A stretch of DNA of 64,000 bases from Perkinsus olseni (GCA_013115135.1 JABANP010000146.1:44877-108876); one strand, 5' to 3'. Shown: positions 24,967 to 35,172, numbered from the stretch's first letter. Notes: generated by a model from the sequence alone, not told the origin. A program made the numbers and translations.

Positions 24967-25411
24967 TGTCAATTTTCTCGCAACTCGTGGCTCTGGCATT
25001 CTGTATCCTACCGTCTTATGCGCAGGTCACGCCTGAGGGGTGCCTGCCCGCCGGTCATTAGCTATTCGCCCACAAGGAGCCGACTCCTCACACTCCCTCT
25101 CGATGTCGCCGATCCTGCGGTCAAGGCCCTAGACTTAGCCGTTACACCAGAGGGCAAGTGCAGCATAAAGTTCATCCTGTACGATGACACTAACGCGCTG
25201 GGGTTCTTCTCAGCTCCGTACACTTTCGAGGATGAAGTTCATTTGGTACTCTACGGCGTTGAGGGAGTACACCCCTTTCTACGCGGATAGGCTCGGCAAG
25301 TTCACAACCGACGATACGTTCAGAACGCTGACGCACTTCGACCTTGTCGACAACCTTGTCATGTCCTGGGACGGGGGAGTCACCCGTTTCCAGGGTGAAC
25401 ATTTCCCCTAA
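24967..25411 (+). CDS. putative secreted protein with unresolved junctions
   Basis: The ATG at 24967 gives a good signal peptide, MSIFSQLVALAFCILPSYAQ, followed by VTPEGCLPAG and a stop. A second frame then carries LPLDVADPAVKALDLAVTPE, FILYDDTNALGFFSAPYTFE, and a third ends YADRLGKFTTDDTFRTLTHF to a stop at 25411. The three pieces read like one protein, but I could not find GT-AG introns with the right phases at both junctions. A pseudogene, sequence errors or unusual introns are all possible. Confidence 0.4.
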
Positions 25412-26332
25412 CATGAAGTGTGATATATTCTCCCTTTTTTTGCTTGTTCAAGCGTGCTAGATTGAATCTAAGCACGACAAGCCGCTTGTGAATGTGCAAG
25501 CCACGGTTCTCCGTGAGCGTAGTTTAAGCAAACCGTCTGTCCCTGATCCCAAGTGTTGCGACACAAAGTTGTGTCGTACATCCGTAGCTAGTCAGCAAAC
25601 CTAGTACTACATCCAACCTGGTCAGCTTATTGGTATTTACACCACCAATTTTTTTTCTTTTTCCCCCTTTTTATCACTCCCGTGGATTACCGCGCTTGGG
25701 TGCTCCACTGCCTTGATACGTAAAGTATCGTTCGGCGTGGTGTGTGTGAGCTGAGCCCACTGCCAGTGGGCCACTGGGCTTCACTTCCACTCACACGAGT
25801 TACAACCCATACGCTCAGGCCGATAATCAGCCAGCAGTAAAAATGTGTCGTAGTTAAGGCACTTCTTCCTATTACTCATTAATTGTAATTGTTGGGTTAG
25901 TGAAATGGGACGAGGTGAGCTTAAATAGCTTGCGTAGTTCGCACTCTGAGCCACACGTTCTCATCTATGGCTCGATGATGGGACCCTTGCCGTGGATTTT
26001 TTCGTATTCGTTTGGTATTGCGGTTTATCTGTTGTAGTCATCCGGTGAACGGTCGTCTGGCCGAAGTTGTGCTATCTAGGTGGTTGCACATCAACGCCGA
26101 GGGCTTTCACATGGCCGGGGCTTTGTGTTAAGATTCCTTGGATGAACGGAAGACACAACCCTGGATGGGAACAGCAGCCTTCAGAGTTCGCAGAGCGAAC
26201 TACCGTATCCGTATCATAACAGCTGAACTCCAATAGAAGTCCTCCTGTTTCGGAATTCATAATGGGCCGCCAATTATGAGCTTCGTCATCGGGATGTGCT
26301 ATCTTTGCTTGTATTACCCCCTAGCCCTTGCG

Positions 26333-26424
26333 GTTCCAGGCTGGAACTGATAAGCCTGGAAACCTGGTTGGCTGGTCAGTCCAGGCTGGACTGACGCGAA
26401 ACCGATGCTGGAACTTCCAGCATC
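26333..26424. repeat. three consecutive odd palindromes
   Basis: GTTCCAG-G-CTGGAAC (26333-26347), then arms of 10 bp around a single G (26375-26395, core CCAG-G-CTGG), then arms of 10 bp around a single C (26404-26424, core TGGAA-C-TTCCA). All arms are perfect. Confidence 0.9.
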
Positions 26425-26503
26425 TGGTTTATCAAATACCGACGAACCAGAAGTACAATAAATTATTCAGGACTTACAAATCTGAGGACGGGGTTTTGTA
26501 AAT

Positions 26504-26522
26504 ACACTCCACCGTGGAGTGT
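26504..26522. repeat. odd palindrome, 9-bp arms
   Basis: ACACTCCAC-C-GTGGAGTGT, perfect arms around one base. Confidence 0.9.
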
Positions 26523-26790
26523 AAAACAAACCCTCGGGGAGCCTCCGCGTAATCGCGTCATGTCGGTACATGAGCGAAAGCAGCCTCCGCTAAGTATCTA
26601 TTCAAACTTCTCGGTGGTCTGTTCGTCAGTGAGTTGCCGTCAGTAGCGTGTCTTGAAAAGGTGAACGCTCCCTACACCAAAATCTTATTTGGCGATTTGC
26701 ATGCCAACACGACTCGGGGGAGCCTGCGCCCAGATTCTCAAGCAGGCTGACCATAAGGGTCTAGAAAATATATGGTCACTGGGATCCTGA

Positions 26791-26807
26791 GTCTCAGGGC
26801 CTGAGAC
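26791..26807. repeat. odd palindrome, 8-bp arms
   Basis: GTCTCAGG-G-CCTGAGAC, perfect arms around one base. Confidence 0.9.
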
Positions 26808-27291
26808 AGTCTCCTTCAACAGTCAAAACTCAACTATCGTCAAGCAGAGCTGAGATAGTTGTGCATTTGCCCAGCTTCAATTTGCGAGGCGTGAACCTCA
26901 TTTCTTAAGGTGACCAGGTTGTTAAGGTACTCGCTTCGCCGAGAGGAGGAGTCCAAGTGTCTGATTCACTAAGTCTGTCTTGAGAACGTAGCATCGGGCA
27001 GCAAGTCCCGGACATCCATTCCCTTCCAAGTCCAAAATAAGGCGTTTCACAGCCGCCCCCAGCGCGCTGAGTTGCAGCCCGCCTACTTCGAAAGGCGCTT
27101 TCGCGAGGAACGTGGTGAATGGATGAGGAGCACTGGGAGCTAGGAGCTGATGACCTTTCACTCACACCACGTTTGATAGTCACGATTCGCGGTCGATGTT
27201 GTTGAAAAAAACGGCGTTTTGTCGAGCGGAACAACGAGCTGAGCAAACATGCTTCCGAGCTCAAAGGGGTGGATCAGGATCCGCATGCCGG

Positions 27292-28726
27292 CCCAGGGGC
27301 CTATTTCAAAAGTCTCCTTAGAGAGGACTTCTTGAAGTTCTTAAGCGCGAAACGGCTGGATTTTTGTTAGTCCGAGTTCAAAAGGCCGCCTTAATAACCT
27401 AAAGGAGGCTTCCTTTATCCATCTGCTTCCTACGAGCTAAGAAGCACTCCTTTCAGAACGATTCATGAGGCAAAGAGCACCCGATAAACCCCTCAAGAAG
27501 CTTTAACTTGTTTCAATACTTTTGAATCAAAAGGCGGTCTTTCTCGAGCCTTGCAGCTTAAGAAGCTTAACCTGCTCGAGAGGAGGTTATGGGGGGATTG
27601 TCGGCCTTCGAGCCGAGATTTCTACGTCGCGACGCGCTTCGCTACGCTCCCGACTTGGCGATAATTCAATATCTACCTTCAACTTGCTTCCTCCTTCAAC
27701 CTCAAACCTTCTTTCCCAGTTCAGTGAAGTTCAATGCCTCAATGAATCAACGCGGTTTCCAACGCCGGTTCGATTCCCATCCAGGACACCTATTTTTCGA
27801 TGAATTTTATGGCTTGAGAAGTTCAATAAGGCTTCTTAAGGTATAAGAAGTCAGCCTTAAAGAAGGAAAATCTTTTGAAGCAGGCCGTGCTTCTTGAACA
27901 ATTACTCATAAGAGGTTCTTATACCTCAAGAAGTGCTTCTTTAGCGAGACTTTTGAAATAGGCCACGGGCGTGCCGCACGCCCGTGCGTGGTGCACCACC
28001 CCACGCAGGTTGTGTCGGCCGTCCCCGGCAGCGGGTTCAACCGCCAACGCTTCTGGGGCCTATTTCAAAAGTCTCCTTGAAGAGGACTTCTTTAAGTTCT
28101 TAAGCGTGAAACGGCTGGATTTTCGTTAATCCGAGTTCAAAAGGCCGCCTTAATAACCTAAAAAAGACTTCCTTTATCCATTTGCTTCCTAGAGCTAAGA
28201 AGCACTCCTTTAAGAATGCTTCATGAGGCAAAAATCGCCCGATAAACCTCTCAAGAAGCTCAAGAAGCTTTAACTTGTTTCAAAAGGCGGTATTTCTCGA
28301 GCCTTGCAGTTTAAGAAGCTTATGGTTATGGGGGGGGGATTTTTCGACCTTCGAGCCGAAATTTCGACATCGCGACGCGCTTCGCTAGTAGCGAATCGCT
28401 ACGCTCCCGACTTTGCGATGATTCAATATCCACTTGAACTTGCTTCCTCCTTCAACCTTAAACCTTCTTTCCCAGTTCAATGAAGTTCAACGCCTAAAAA
28501 ATTCACGCGGATTCCAACGCGGTTTCGATTCCCAGCCAGGACACCTATTTTTTTGATGAATTTTATGGCTTGAGAAGCTCAATAAGGCTTCTTAAGGTAT
28601 AAGAAGTCAGCCTTAAAGAAGGGAAATCTTCCGAAACAGGCTGTGCTTCTTGAACAATTACTCATAAGAGGTTCTTATACCTCAAGAAGTGCTTCTTTAG
28701 CGAGACTTTTGAAATAGGCCCCTGGG
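27292..28726. mobile_element. composite inverted-repeat element containing two ~665-bp copies
   Basis: The outermost 25 bp (starting CCCAGGGGCCTATTTC) are an exact inverted repeat of the last 25 bp. Inside are two direct copies, about 27298-27964 and 28057-28720. Each is bounded by GGCCTATTTCAAAAGTCTC and its complement, and the two are highly similar with a few indels. Each copy is itself full of AAGAAG/CTTCTT inverted repeats. No transposase was found, so this is a non-autonomous TIR element inserted twice in tandem, or duplicated. Open frames of up to 93 codons inside copy 1 are not thought to be genes. Confidence 0.8.
27965..27985. repeat. odd palindrome, 10-bp arms, between the two element copies
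   Basis: ACGGGCGTGC-C-GCACGCCCGT: perfect 10-bp arms with a single central base, directly abutting the right end of element copy 1. Confidence 0.9.
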
Positions 28727-29195
28727 GAAGGAGGATTCTCATAGCCCACGGGCATGCTGCTGCACGCCTTACATGACTAGATGATCATTAATCGGGCTAA
28801 CAGTCACCGCCAAGGTCCAGGCATTGACTCTTGTGATCTCTTTCCTGATAGAGCTTGTTCATTCGCCGTTTGTGCGCGACCTCGACGTGAACGTGCAGCC
28901 CACCCAGATCGTCTCCGGCCTCACAAAGTGTCATGTACGATAATATTCCCTCTTTTGGCTAAGTCACAGTGGCCTCACCACAGCGGATACACTTGCACTG
29001 CCGAACTCGGAGCATCGTTTGCGCCATCTCAAGTAGTTGATGTGAAGAAAGATCCAAATCGGGGCTAGAGCTTCCAATGGTCGCATTGCACGCGCGTAGT
29101 ATACGCGTATACGCCGTGAACGCACAGTTCGCTGAGCTTAACGAGCATAAGAGACTTTAGTCGAGACAGGCTCACCTGCAAGTCCAAGGATTCTC
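28727..29195. other. upstream region of the large family S gene
   Basis: No gene. GTATACGCGTATAC near 29100 is an even palindrome. The last ~27 bp before the ATG (GACCTGCAAGTCCAAGGATT-like) are nearly identical to those before the paralogue at 33351, marking a duplicated promoter or 5' UTR. Confidence 0.5.
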
Positions 29196-31001
29196 ATGCG
29201 TTACGCTACTCTACCTCTCTGCCTGGCTGCTATAGTGGAGCACGTCCAAGGGCAGTCTGAATGCCCAACAGGAGATGCTCAGTGTCAGGTTGACGACCCA
29301 TCGTCGTACTGCAAGTACTATCAAGGTGCCCACGTTTGTCAAGGCAGTGATAAGGCATGCTCGTGTACTACACCGCCACCTACTTCGGCGCCCACACCTA
29401 CCGGTGGACCCTGCCCCGAGGGTGATGCTTACTGTCAGCAGGCTACCGGTGATCCAGCTTCGTACTGCAAGGCTGCCTGGCAGTTCGGGCCTGGTGGGGG
29501 CGTCTGTCAAGGGTCTGACGATACTTGTACTTGCGGTGGATCTTCTACTACTCCCGAGCCAACTTCGGGTGAGCCGACTACTCCCGCACCAACATCTGGC
29601 GAGCCTACCACTCCTGGGCCAACTTCTGGCGAGCCGACTACTCCTGGACCAACTTCCGGTGGACCCTGCTCCGAGGGTGATGCTTACTGTCAGCAGGTTA
29701 CCGGTGATCCAGCTTCTTACTGCAAGGCTGCCTGGCAGTTCGGGCCTGGTGGGGGCGTCTGTCAAGGGTCTGACGATACTTGTACTTGCGGTGGATCTTC
29801 TACTACTCCCGAGCCAACTTCGGGCGAGCCGACTACTCCCGCACCAACATCTGGCGAGCCTACCACTCCTGGGCCAACCTCTGGCGAGCCGACTACTCCT
29901 GGGCCAACTTCCGGTGGACCCTGCCCCGAGGGTGATGCTTACTGTCAGCAGGTTACCGGTGATCCAGCTTCTTACTGCAAGGCTGCCTGGCAGTTCGGGC
30001 CTGGTGGGGGCGTCTGTCAAGGGTCTGACGATACTTGTACTTGCGGTGGATCTTCTACTACTCCCGAGCCAACTTCGGGCGAGCCGACTACTCCCGCACC
30101 AACCTCTGGCGAGCCTACCACTCCTGGGCCAACCTCTGGCGAGCCTACCACTCCTGGGCCAACTTCTGGCGAGCCGACTACTCCTGGGCCAACTTCCGGT
30201 GGACCCTGCTCCGAGGGTGATGCTTACTGTCAGCAGGTTACCGGTGATCCAGCTTCTTACTGCAAGGCTGCCTGGCAGTTCGGGCCTGGTGGGGGCGTCT
30301 GTCAAGGGTCTGACGATACTTGTACTTGCGGTGGATCTTCTACTACTCCCGAGCCAACTTCGGGCGAGCCGACTACTCCCGCACCAACGTCTGGCGAGCC
30401 TACCACTCCTGGGCCAACCTCTGGCGAGCCTACCACTCCTGGGCCAACTTCTGGCGAGCCGACTACTCCTGGGCCAACTTCCGGTGGACCCTGCTCCGAG
30501 GGTGATGCTTACTGTCAGCAGGTTACCGGTGATCCAGCTTCTTACTGCAAGGCTGCCTGGCAATTCGGGCCTGGTGGGGGCGTCTGTCAAGGGTCTGACG
30601 ATACTTGTACTTGCGGTGGATCTTCTACTACTCCCGAGCCAACTTCGGGCGAGCCGACTACTTCCGCACCAACCTCTGGCGAGCCTACCACTCCTGGGCC
30701 AACCTCTGGCGAGCCTACCACTCCTGGGCCAACTTCTGGCGAGCCGACTACTCCTGGGCCAACTTCCGGTGGACCCTGCTCCGAGGGTGATGCTTACTGT
30801 CAGCAGCTGACCGGTGATCCAGCTTCTTACTGCAAGGCTGCCTACCAGTTTGGGCCTGGTGGGGGCGTCTGCCAAGGCTCCGACGACCCTTGTACTTGTG
30901 GTGGGTCTTCTACTACCCCCGAGCCAACTTCGGGCGAGCCGACTACTCCTGGGCCAACCTCCGGCGAGCCAACTACCTCCATTCCCACGACATCCACTTG
31001 A
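29196..31001 (+). CDS. secreted Cys-rich repeat protein, family S (seven domains)
   Basis: Single-exon gene of 601 aa. A signal peptide begins MRYATLPLCLAAIVEHVQGQ, then comes domain 1 (CPTGDAQCQ...SYCKYYQGAHVCQG...CSC). Six near-identical copies follow of the second domain (GDAYCQQVTGDPASYCKAA, GPGGGVCQGSDD, CTCGGSS), each with a linker of 10-aa units (TTPGPTSGEP). Domain starts lie at 29403, 29658, 29913, 30198, 30483 and 30768; spacing is 85, 85, 95, 95 and 95 residues, the change being one more linker decamer. Nucleotide identity between units is almost complete, so the array grew recently by unequal exchange or gene conversion. The last domain has AAYQ like the short paralogue at 16744 and is the oldest-looking copy. 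No anchor or GPI signal is seen at the C terminus. Confidence 0.92.
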   Translation: MRYATLPLCLAAIVEHVQGQSECPTGDAQCQVDDPSSYCKYYQGAHVCQGSDKACSCTTPPPTSAPTPTGGPCPEGDAYCQQATGDPASYCKAAWQFGPGGGVCQGSDDTCTCGGSSTTPEPTSGEPTTPAPTSGEPTTPGPTSGEPTTPGPTSGGPCSEGDAYCQQVTGDPASYCKAAWQFGPGGGVCQGSDDTCTCGGSSTTPEPTSGEPTTPAPTSGEPTTPGPTSGEPTTPGPTSGGPCPEGDAYCQQVTGDPASYCKAAWQFGPGGGVCQGSDDTCTCGGSSTTPEPTSGEPTTPAPTSGEPTTPGPTSGEPTTPGPTSGEPTTPGPTSGGPCSEGDAYCQQVTGDPASYCKAAWQFGPGGGVCQGSDDTCTCGGSSTTPEPTSGEPTTPAPTSGEPTTPGPTSGEPTTPGPTSGEPTTPGPTSGGPCSEGDAYCQQVTGDPASYCKAAWQFGPGGGVCQGSDDTCTCGGSSTTPEPTSGEPTTSAPTSGEPTTPGPTSGEPTTPGPTSGEPTTPGPTSGGPCSEGDAYCQQLTGDPASYCKAAYQFGPGGGVCQGSDDPCTCGGSSTTPEPTSGEPTTPGPTSGEPTTSIPTTST

Positions 31002-31198
31002 CACTTCTACCATCTCCCCAATGGAGTGCACAAGCCCCCCTTGTAAACAGTTCTGTGCACTCCTACCGTTGTGAACCTGCTGTGTTAGGTTACATGCCAG
31101 ACCTGACCCGTTGACCTGAGTGACATGCCAGGCAAAGCGATGTCATTCAGCATGAGGTCAATGACGCTCAACATTTTCAGTTTACTCCCTTTTCATAG

Positions 31199-31243
31199 AT
31201 ATACAATCGGAGTTGTATATGACTCCGGGTTGAATCAACCCGG
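31199..31243. repeat. two hairpins in the 3' flank of the family S gene
   Basis: ATATACAA-tcggag-TTGTATAT (31199-31220) is followed by CCGGGTTGA-A-TCAACCCGG (31225-31243). The first hairpin is exactly conserved at 34561-34582 after the paralogue; the second is not. A role in 3' end formation is possible but unproven. Confidence 0.75.
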
Positions 31244-32689
31244 TTGATTCTTCATAGTGGCTTGGACCTTTCAGCCCAACTTTCTATGTTGCGTTTGAGT
31301 TGCTGGTGGTCGCAGCAGCTGTGTGTGGAGCGCTCCCATGCCCAGTCTGACGAAAGTTTCGTAGGTAAACGCATTGTAAATAAGTTTTCTACCTGTTTTC
31401 TGTAATCGTGGCACGAACTTTTTGTTTCGTTGCGAAACAAGAAATCCTCGTCGATAGCATGCTCATCCTGGTACTAGCGGACTCTTCTGCGTTCACCACT
31501 CAAAACCTGATTGACTTTCGTTCAAAATGCAATTTTATGGCATTTGAGAAGAGGCCAGTCTGCGACTGTCAGTCCCACAGTGAGGATGCTTGTGCCAGCA
31601 GCTTGCAGGTTTCATCTTCGTCAGAGCAAACAATGTGGTAGAGCCCAATCGCTGTGTTCCCTGTTTACATCTACTCTATGCAGTGTACGCTTGACGGCAA
31701 CCATGCTGTTCAGAAACCGACTTGCCGGAGTACCAGGTACTCAGGCAGTTCCCATCTCGAGCAGTGCAGCACATAACGTGCTCACTTCATACACGCCGTG
31801 TAGCATAGCGGGAACTCGAGTGCACTGTACTTCCGCTGGGGCCCAAGTGGTCACTGGTGTCCCCAAATTGTTCTGTGGTGTAGCGTTCCTGTACCCTAGC
31901 GGCTAGGGCCTAGTCACCGCGAGTATTTTATTGCTCGGCAGCACTTTCGATGCATAGCGGATAGATATTGTTGATGCATATAACTCATGTATCATGATGA
32001 AGGAAGGTGCGTAAGGCACATATAAGATAAAAAAGACTAATCATCGGCAGGAACACTGCTCTCTTGGTGATCCTGAGCTCTAGACGCGATTCCAGCGGCA
32101 GTCCGTTAGGAGTGGCACATATTGGTGCTAGTCATTGTCTTACAAATACAGGATCGAGCTGAAGCGGAAATCATCAACGGGAACCACGCGGAGCCTCGGT
32201 GTTTCTCCTAGTATTCTATCGACAAATACAGCACCTGGCTCATTGAGAGTAATAGAGAAGATATGCAACTCGAAGGCCCCTTGAGGGAGTCGTTATTGGA
32301 CTCCTCTAAGCTCTGTGGCTGAATAACATTCTCTTCTACTTGTCCTTCCCAACCTTCCTCGTACTGCACGGCCTTGACATTCACCACTTGGTCGTCGCCC
32401 CCGGACACAAATACGGCCCTGCCTTGTAGAATGGCGAGGATTTGGTGCCCCCAAATCGTGCATTCCCTAAGTTATAGGCCCAATGACTCCGGGGAGGAGA
32501 ACGATTACTTGACGCCGTCAAGTTGACGGAGAATGCCATCGGCCATGAACCCCCGGGCACTCGAATTTGGTTACACTGGGGGTTTCTTGATGTTTGGCGG
32601 CGTGGTTATTATGTAGCGCTTGCCATCGAGAGGGGGCCGGATCAATCCTCTGGGTTGTCACTTCTAAATTTCCTTCCTCAAGGAGCTCG

Positions 32690-32945
32690 TAAGCCGGGAG
32701 CAAGCTGGGTCCGAGCACACTTACACTCCTTACGCTCCTTGCGTAAGGTCCTTAAGGAGCGGCTCCTAAATGTTATAAGTAGCGGCTCCTTAGCCCCTTT
32801 CCTTAAGGACCTCACGTAAGGACCATGAGGTCCTTACTTTAAGCAAGGAGGCTAAGGGGTCCTTAGTAAGGACCTTACGCTCCTGAGCCTCCTCCTTCCT
32901 TAAGGAACTTACCGTCCTTCCTTGAGGAGAAGCTCCTATGTTATA
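32690..32945. repeat. nested TCCTTA/TAAGGA palindrome island
   Basis: About 250 bp composed almost wholly of interleaved inverted repeats built from TCCTTA, TAAGGA, GGAGC and GCTCC, such as AGGAGC-G-GCTCCT and GTAAGGACC-atga-GGTCCTTAC. It resembles the AAG/CTT-rich interior of the element at 27292-28726 in style but not in sequence. Confidence 0.75.
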
Positions 32946-33350
32946 GGGCAAATTGTTCCCGCAATCTGCGCTAGCTGACCCGATGTGGGATCTGAAAGCG
33001 ACACGAAGCGGAGCTAGAGCCTTCAAATGACACCATTCGCCCGTGTACGCACAATTAGCTGTTCAAGTTCGAGCCACTCAACTGAAGGAGCAGCACAAGT
33101 GTTGGGGGAGTCGTAGGAGAACTAACGCTAACAGGACCAGTCCGCGATTGACGAACATGATAGGGCGGGAAGAGCCAATATATGAGAAGGCCCTTCTCAG
33201 AAGGGGCAACTACGAGAATAGCTAACTCGTAAAGATCGATCAACGTCATGTGTGTACGCATATACATTGGCGCCGCGCCGAACCTGAACGGCTCTACTAA
33301 CAACTCTAAACAATCTCGAGACTGGCTGACCTGCAAGTCCAAGGATTCCC

Positions 33351-34319
33351 ATGCGTTACGCTACTCTACCTCTCTGTTTGGCTGCTGTGGCGGAGCTCGT
33401 CCAAGGGCAGTCTGCATGCCCTACAGGAGATGCTCAGTGTCAGGTCGACGACCCGTTGTCGTACTGCAAGTACTACCTAAGTGCGCCCGTCTGTAAGGGC
33501 AGTAATAAGCCATGCTCGTGTATCACTCCGCCACCTCCATGTCCCGAGGGTGATGCTTACTGTCAGCAGGTTACCGGTGATCCAGCTTCTTACTGCAAGG
33601 CTGCCTGGCAGTTCGGGCCTGGTGGGGGCGTCTGTCAAGGCTCCGACGACCCTTGTACTTGTGGTGGGTCTTCTACTACCCCCGGGCCAACTACCCCCTG
33701 GCCAACCACCCCTGAGCCAACTACCCCTGGGCCAACTACCGGCGAGCCTACCACCCCTGGGCCAACTACCAGCGAGACTACTACCCCTGGGCCAACTACC
33801 GGCGAGCCTACTACTCCTGGGCCAACTACCCCTGGGCCAATTACCCCTGAGCCAACTACCGGCGAACCTACTACCCCTGGGCCAACTACCGGCGAGCCTA
33901 CTACCCCTGGGCCTACTACCGGCGAGCCTACCTACCCTGGGCCAACTACCCTGGGCCAACTGCCGGCGAGCCTACCTACCCTGGGCCAACTACCCCTGGG
34001 CCAACTACCGGCGAGCCTACTCCCCCTGGGCCAACTACCAGCGAGACTACTACCCCCTGGGCCAACTACCGGCGAGCCTACCACCCCTGGGCCAACTACC
34101 AGCGAGACTACTACCCCTGGGCCAACTACCGGCGAGCCTACCTACCCTGGGCCAACTACTACCCCTGGGCCAACTACCGGCGAGCCTACTACCCCTGGGC
34201 CAACTACCAGCGAGACTACTCCCCCTGGGCCAACTTCCGGCGAGCCTACTTACCCTGGGCCAACTACTACCCCTGGGCCAACTTCCGGCGAGCCTACCTA
34301 CCCTGGGCCTACTTCTTAA
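33351..34319 (+). CDS. secreted Cys-rich protein, family S, with long Pro/Thr tail
   Basis: Single-exon gene of 322 aa. The signal peptide is MRYATLPLCLAAVAELVQGQ. Domain 1 (CPTGDAQCQ...CSC) is joined directly to one copy of domain 2 (CPEGDAYCQQVTGDPASYC...CTCGG). A tail of repeated TTPGPTTGEP units follows. In the tail the frame slips to LGQLPASLPTLGQLP and back again (about 33945-34060), so two compensating indels have occurred. The TAA at 34317 comes 36 nt before a TGA (34353-34355) that aligns with the end of the paralogue, implying a premature but harmless stop. Upstream and downstream flanks match the gene at 29196. Confidence 0.88.
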   Translation: MRYATLPLCLAAVAELVQGQSACPTGDAQCQVDDPLSYCKYYLSAPVCKGSNKPCSCITPPPPCPEGDAYCQQVTGDPASYCKAAWQFGPGGGVCQGSDDPCTCGGSSTTPGPTTPWPTTPEPTTPGPTTGEPTTPGPTTSETTTPGPTTGEPTTPGPTTPGPITPEPTTGEPTTPGPTTGEPTTPGPTTGEPTYPGPTTLGQLPASLPTLGQLPLGQLPASLLPLGQLPARLLPPGPTTGEPTTPGPTTSETTTPGPTTGEPTYPGPTTTPGPTTGEPTTPGPTTSETTPPGPTSGEPTYPGPTTTPGPTSGEPTYPGPTS

Positions 34320-35172
34320 GAGACGACTTCGTCCATTACCACGACATCCACTTGACAATTCTGCCATATTCACGATGGAGTGCACGAGCTGCCCTTGTAA
34401 GCAGTCCTTATGAGTGTACCTTTACCATTGTTAAAGACCGGCTGTGCTAGGTTCGCATTGAACCTTGTGACATGTCAGGCAATTTGCCTGGGGTAAAGCA
34501 TTGTCACGCAGCATGAGGTCAATGACGCTCAACATTTTCAGTTCACTCCCTTTTTCATAGATATACAATCGGAGTTGTATATGACTCAGGGTAAATCGTT
34601 CATAGTGGCTTCGACCTTCCAGCCCAACATTCCATGTTGCGTTTGACGTCATATTGAAGCGTTGCCGGTGGGCGCCGCAGCCGTGGGTTCAAGAATCCTC
34701 AGCATTCTCCAGGGTGGCTTCCTCCATATTTCTCGCTGTGATATTGCGTTATGCCACAGTTTTGATCGACGAGTAATCCAAGCATAAGGTCACTGGTCAA
34801 GAGGCTCTTATGGCTAGTCCTATCATAAGACTCGTATGCGTATAGCAGTGGCGTTGTCTATTCTTTCGTAGCGTACAACAAGCGTTGCACGTGAGGTGAG
34901 GCACTTACTCTTACCCTTCGTGGCCTACCGCACTGGCAACGCTATGCCACAGGGAAAATATTAAACTTCTCCAGTGCCGCCGCAACAGGAAGCAAGCGAA
35001 TTACCATTCCACTCGCTCATAGTACAGCTTACGGTCAATCATCCCGACTAGTGAACATGACAGTTTGAAATGCTCAAGAAAATGAGGAGTCACACCGGCA
35101 TGCTAACCGTCGCTTTCTGCATTCAGCCGAAGCCGAGTTGCCCTCCTCGGGAGATAACGCCTGCAGCTCAGT
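34320..35172. other. 3' flank and spacer
   Basis: Positions up to about 34640 are homologous to 31002-31280 after the sister gene, with the hairpin ATATACAA...TTGTATAT at 34561-34582. The rest holds no supported gene. Confidence 0.5.

Larger units (their letters stand above)
25412..27291. other. gene-poor, palindrome-rich stretch
   Basis: No coding region supported. It contains many short perfect palindromes, several with a single-base centre (see separate entries), for example CGACACAA-AG-TTGTGTCG at 25559-25576 and GCCCACTG-C-CAGTGGGC at 25755-25771. Confidence 0.6.
31002..33350. other. spacer between two family S paralogues
   Basis: The first ~270 bp are a 3' flank shared with the paralogue at 34320-34640, including a hairpin at 31199-31220. 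An odd palindrome lies at 31225-31243 and a dense palindrome cluster at about 32690-32945. Open frames at 31400-31900 and 32520-32820 have no supporting motif. Confidence 0.5.

Noticed and set aside
26310..26810. CRISPR-like array
   Set aside because: The palindromes differ from each other in sequence and spacing, there is no repeated direct unit or cas gene, and the genome is eukaryotic.
27522..27846. Open frames inside element copy 1 as transposase
   Set aside because: They are under 95 codons, broken in copy 2 and carry no DDE-type motif.
29275..30810. Second-frame open stretch of 511 codons
   Set aside because: It overlaps the family S repeat gene, which has signal peptide and conserved Cys in the main frame; openness follows from a repeat unit divisible by three.
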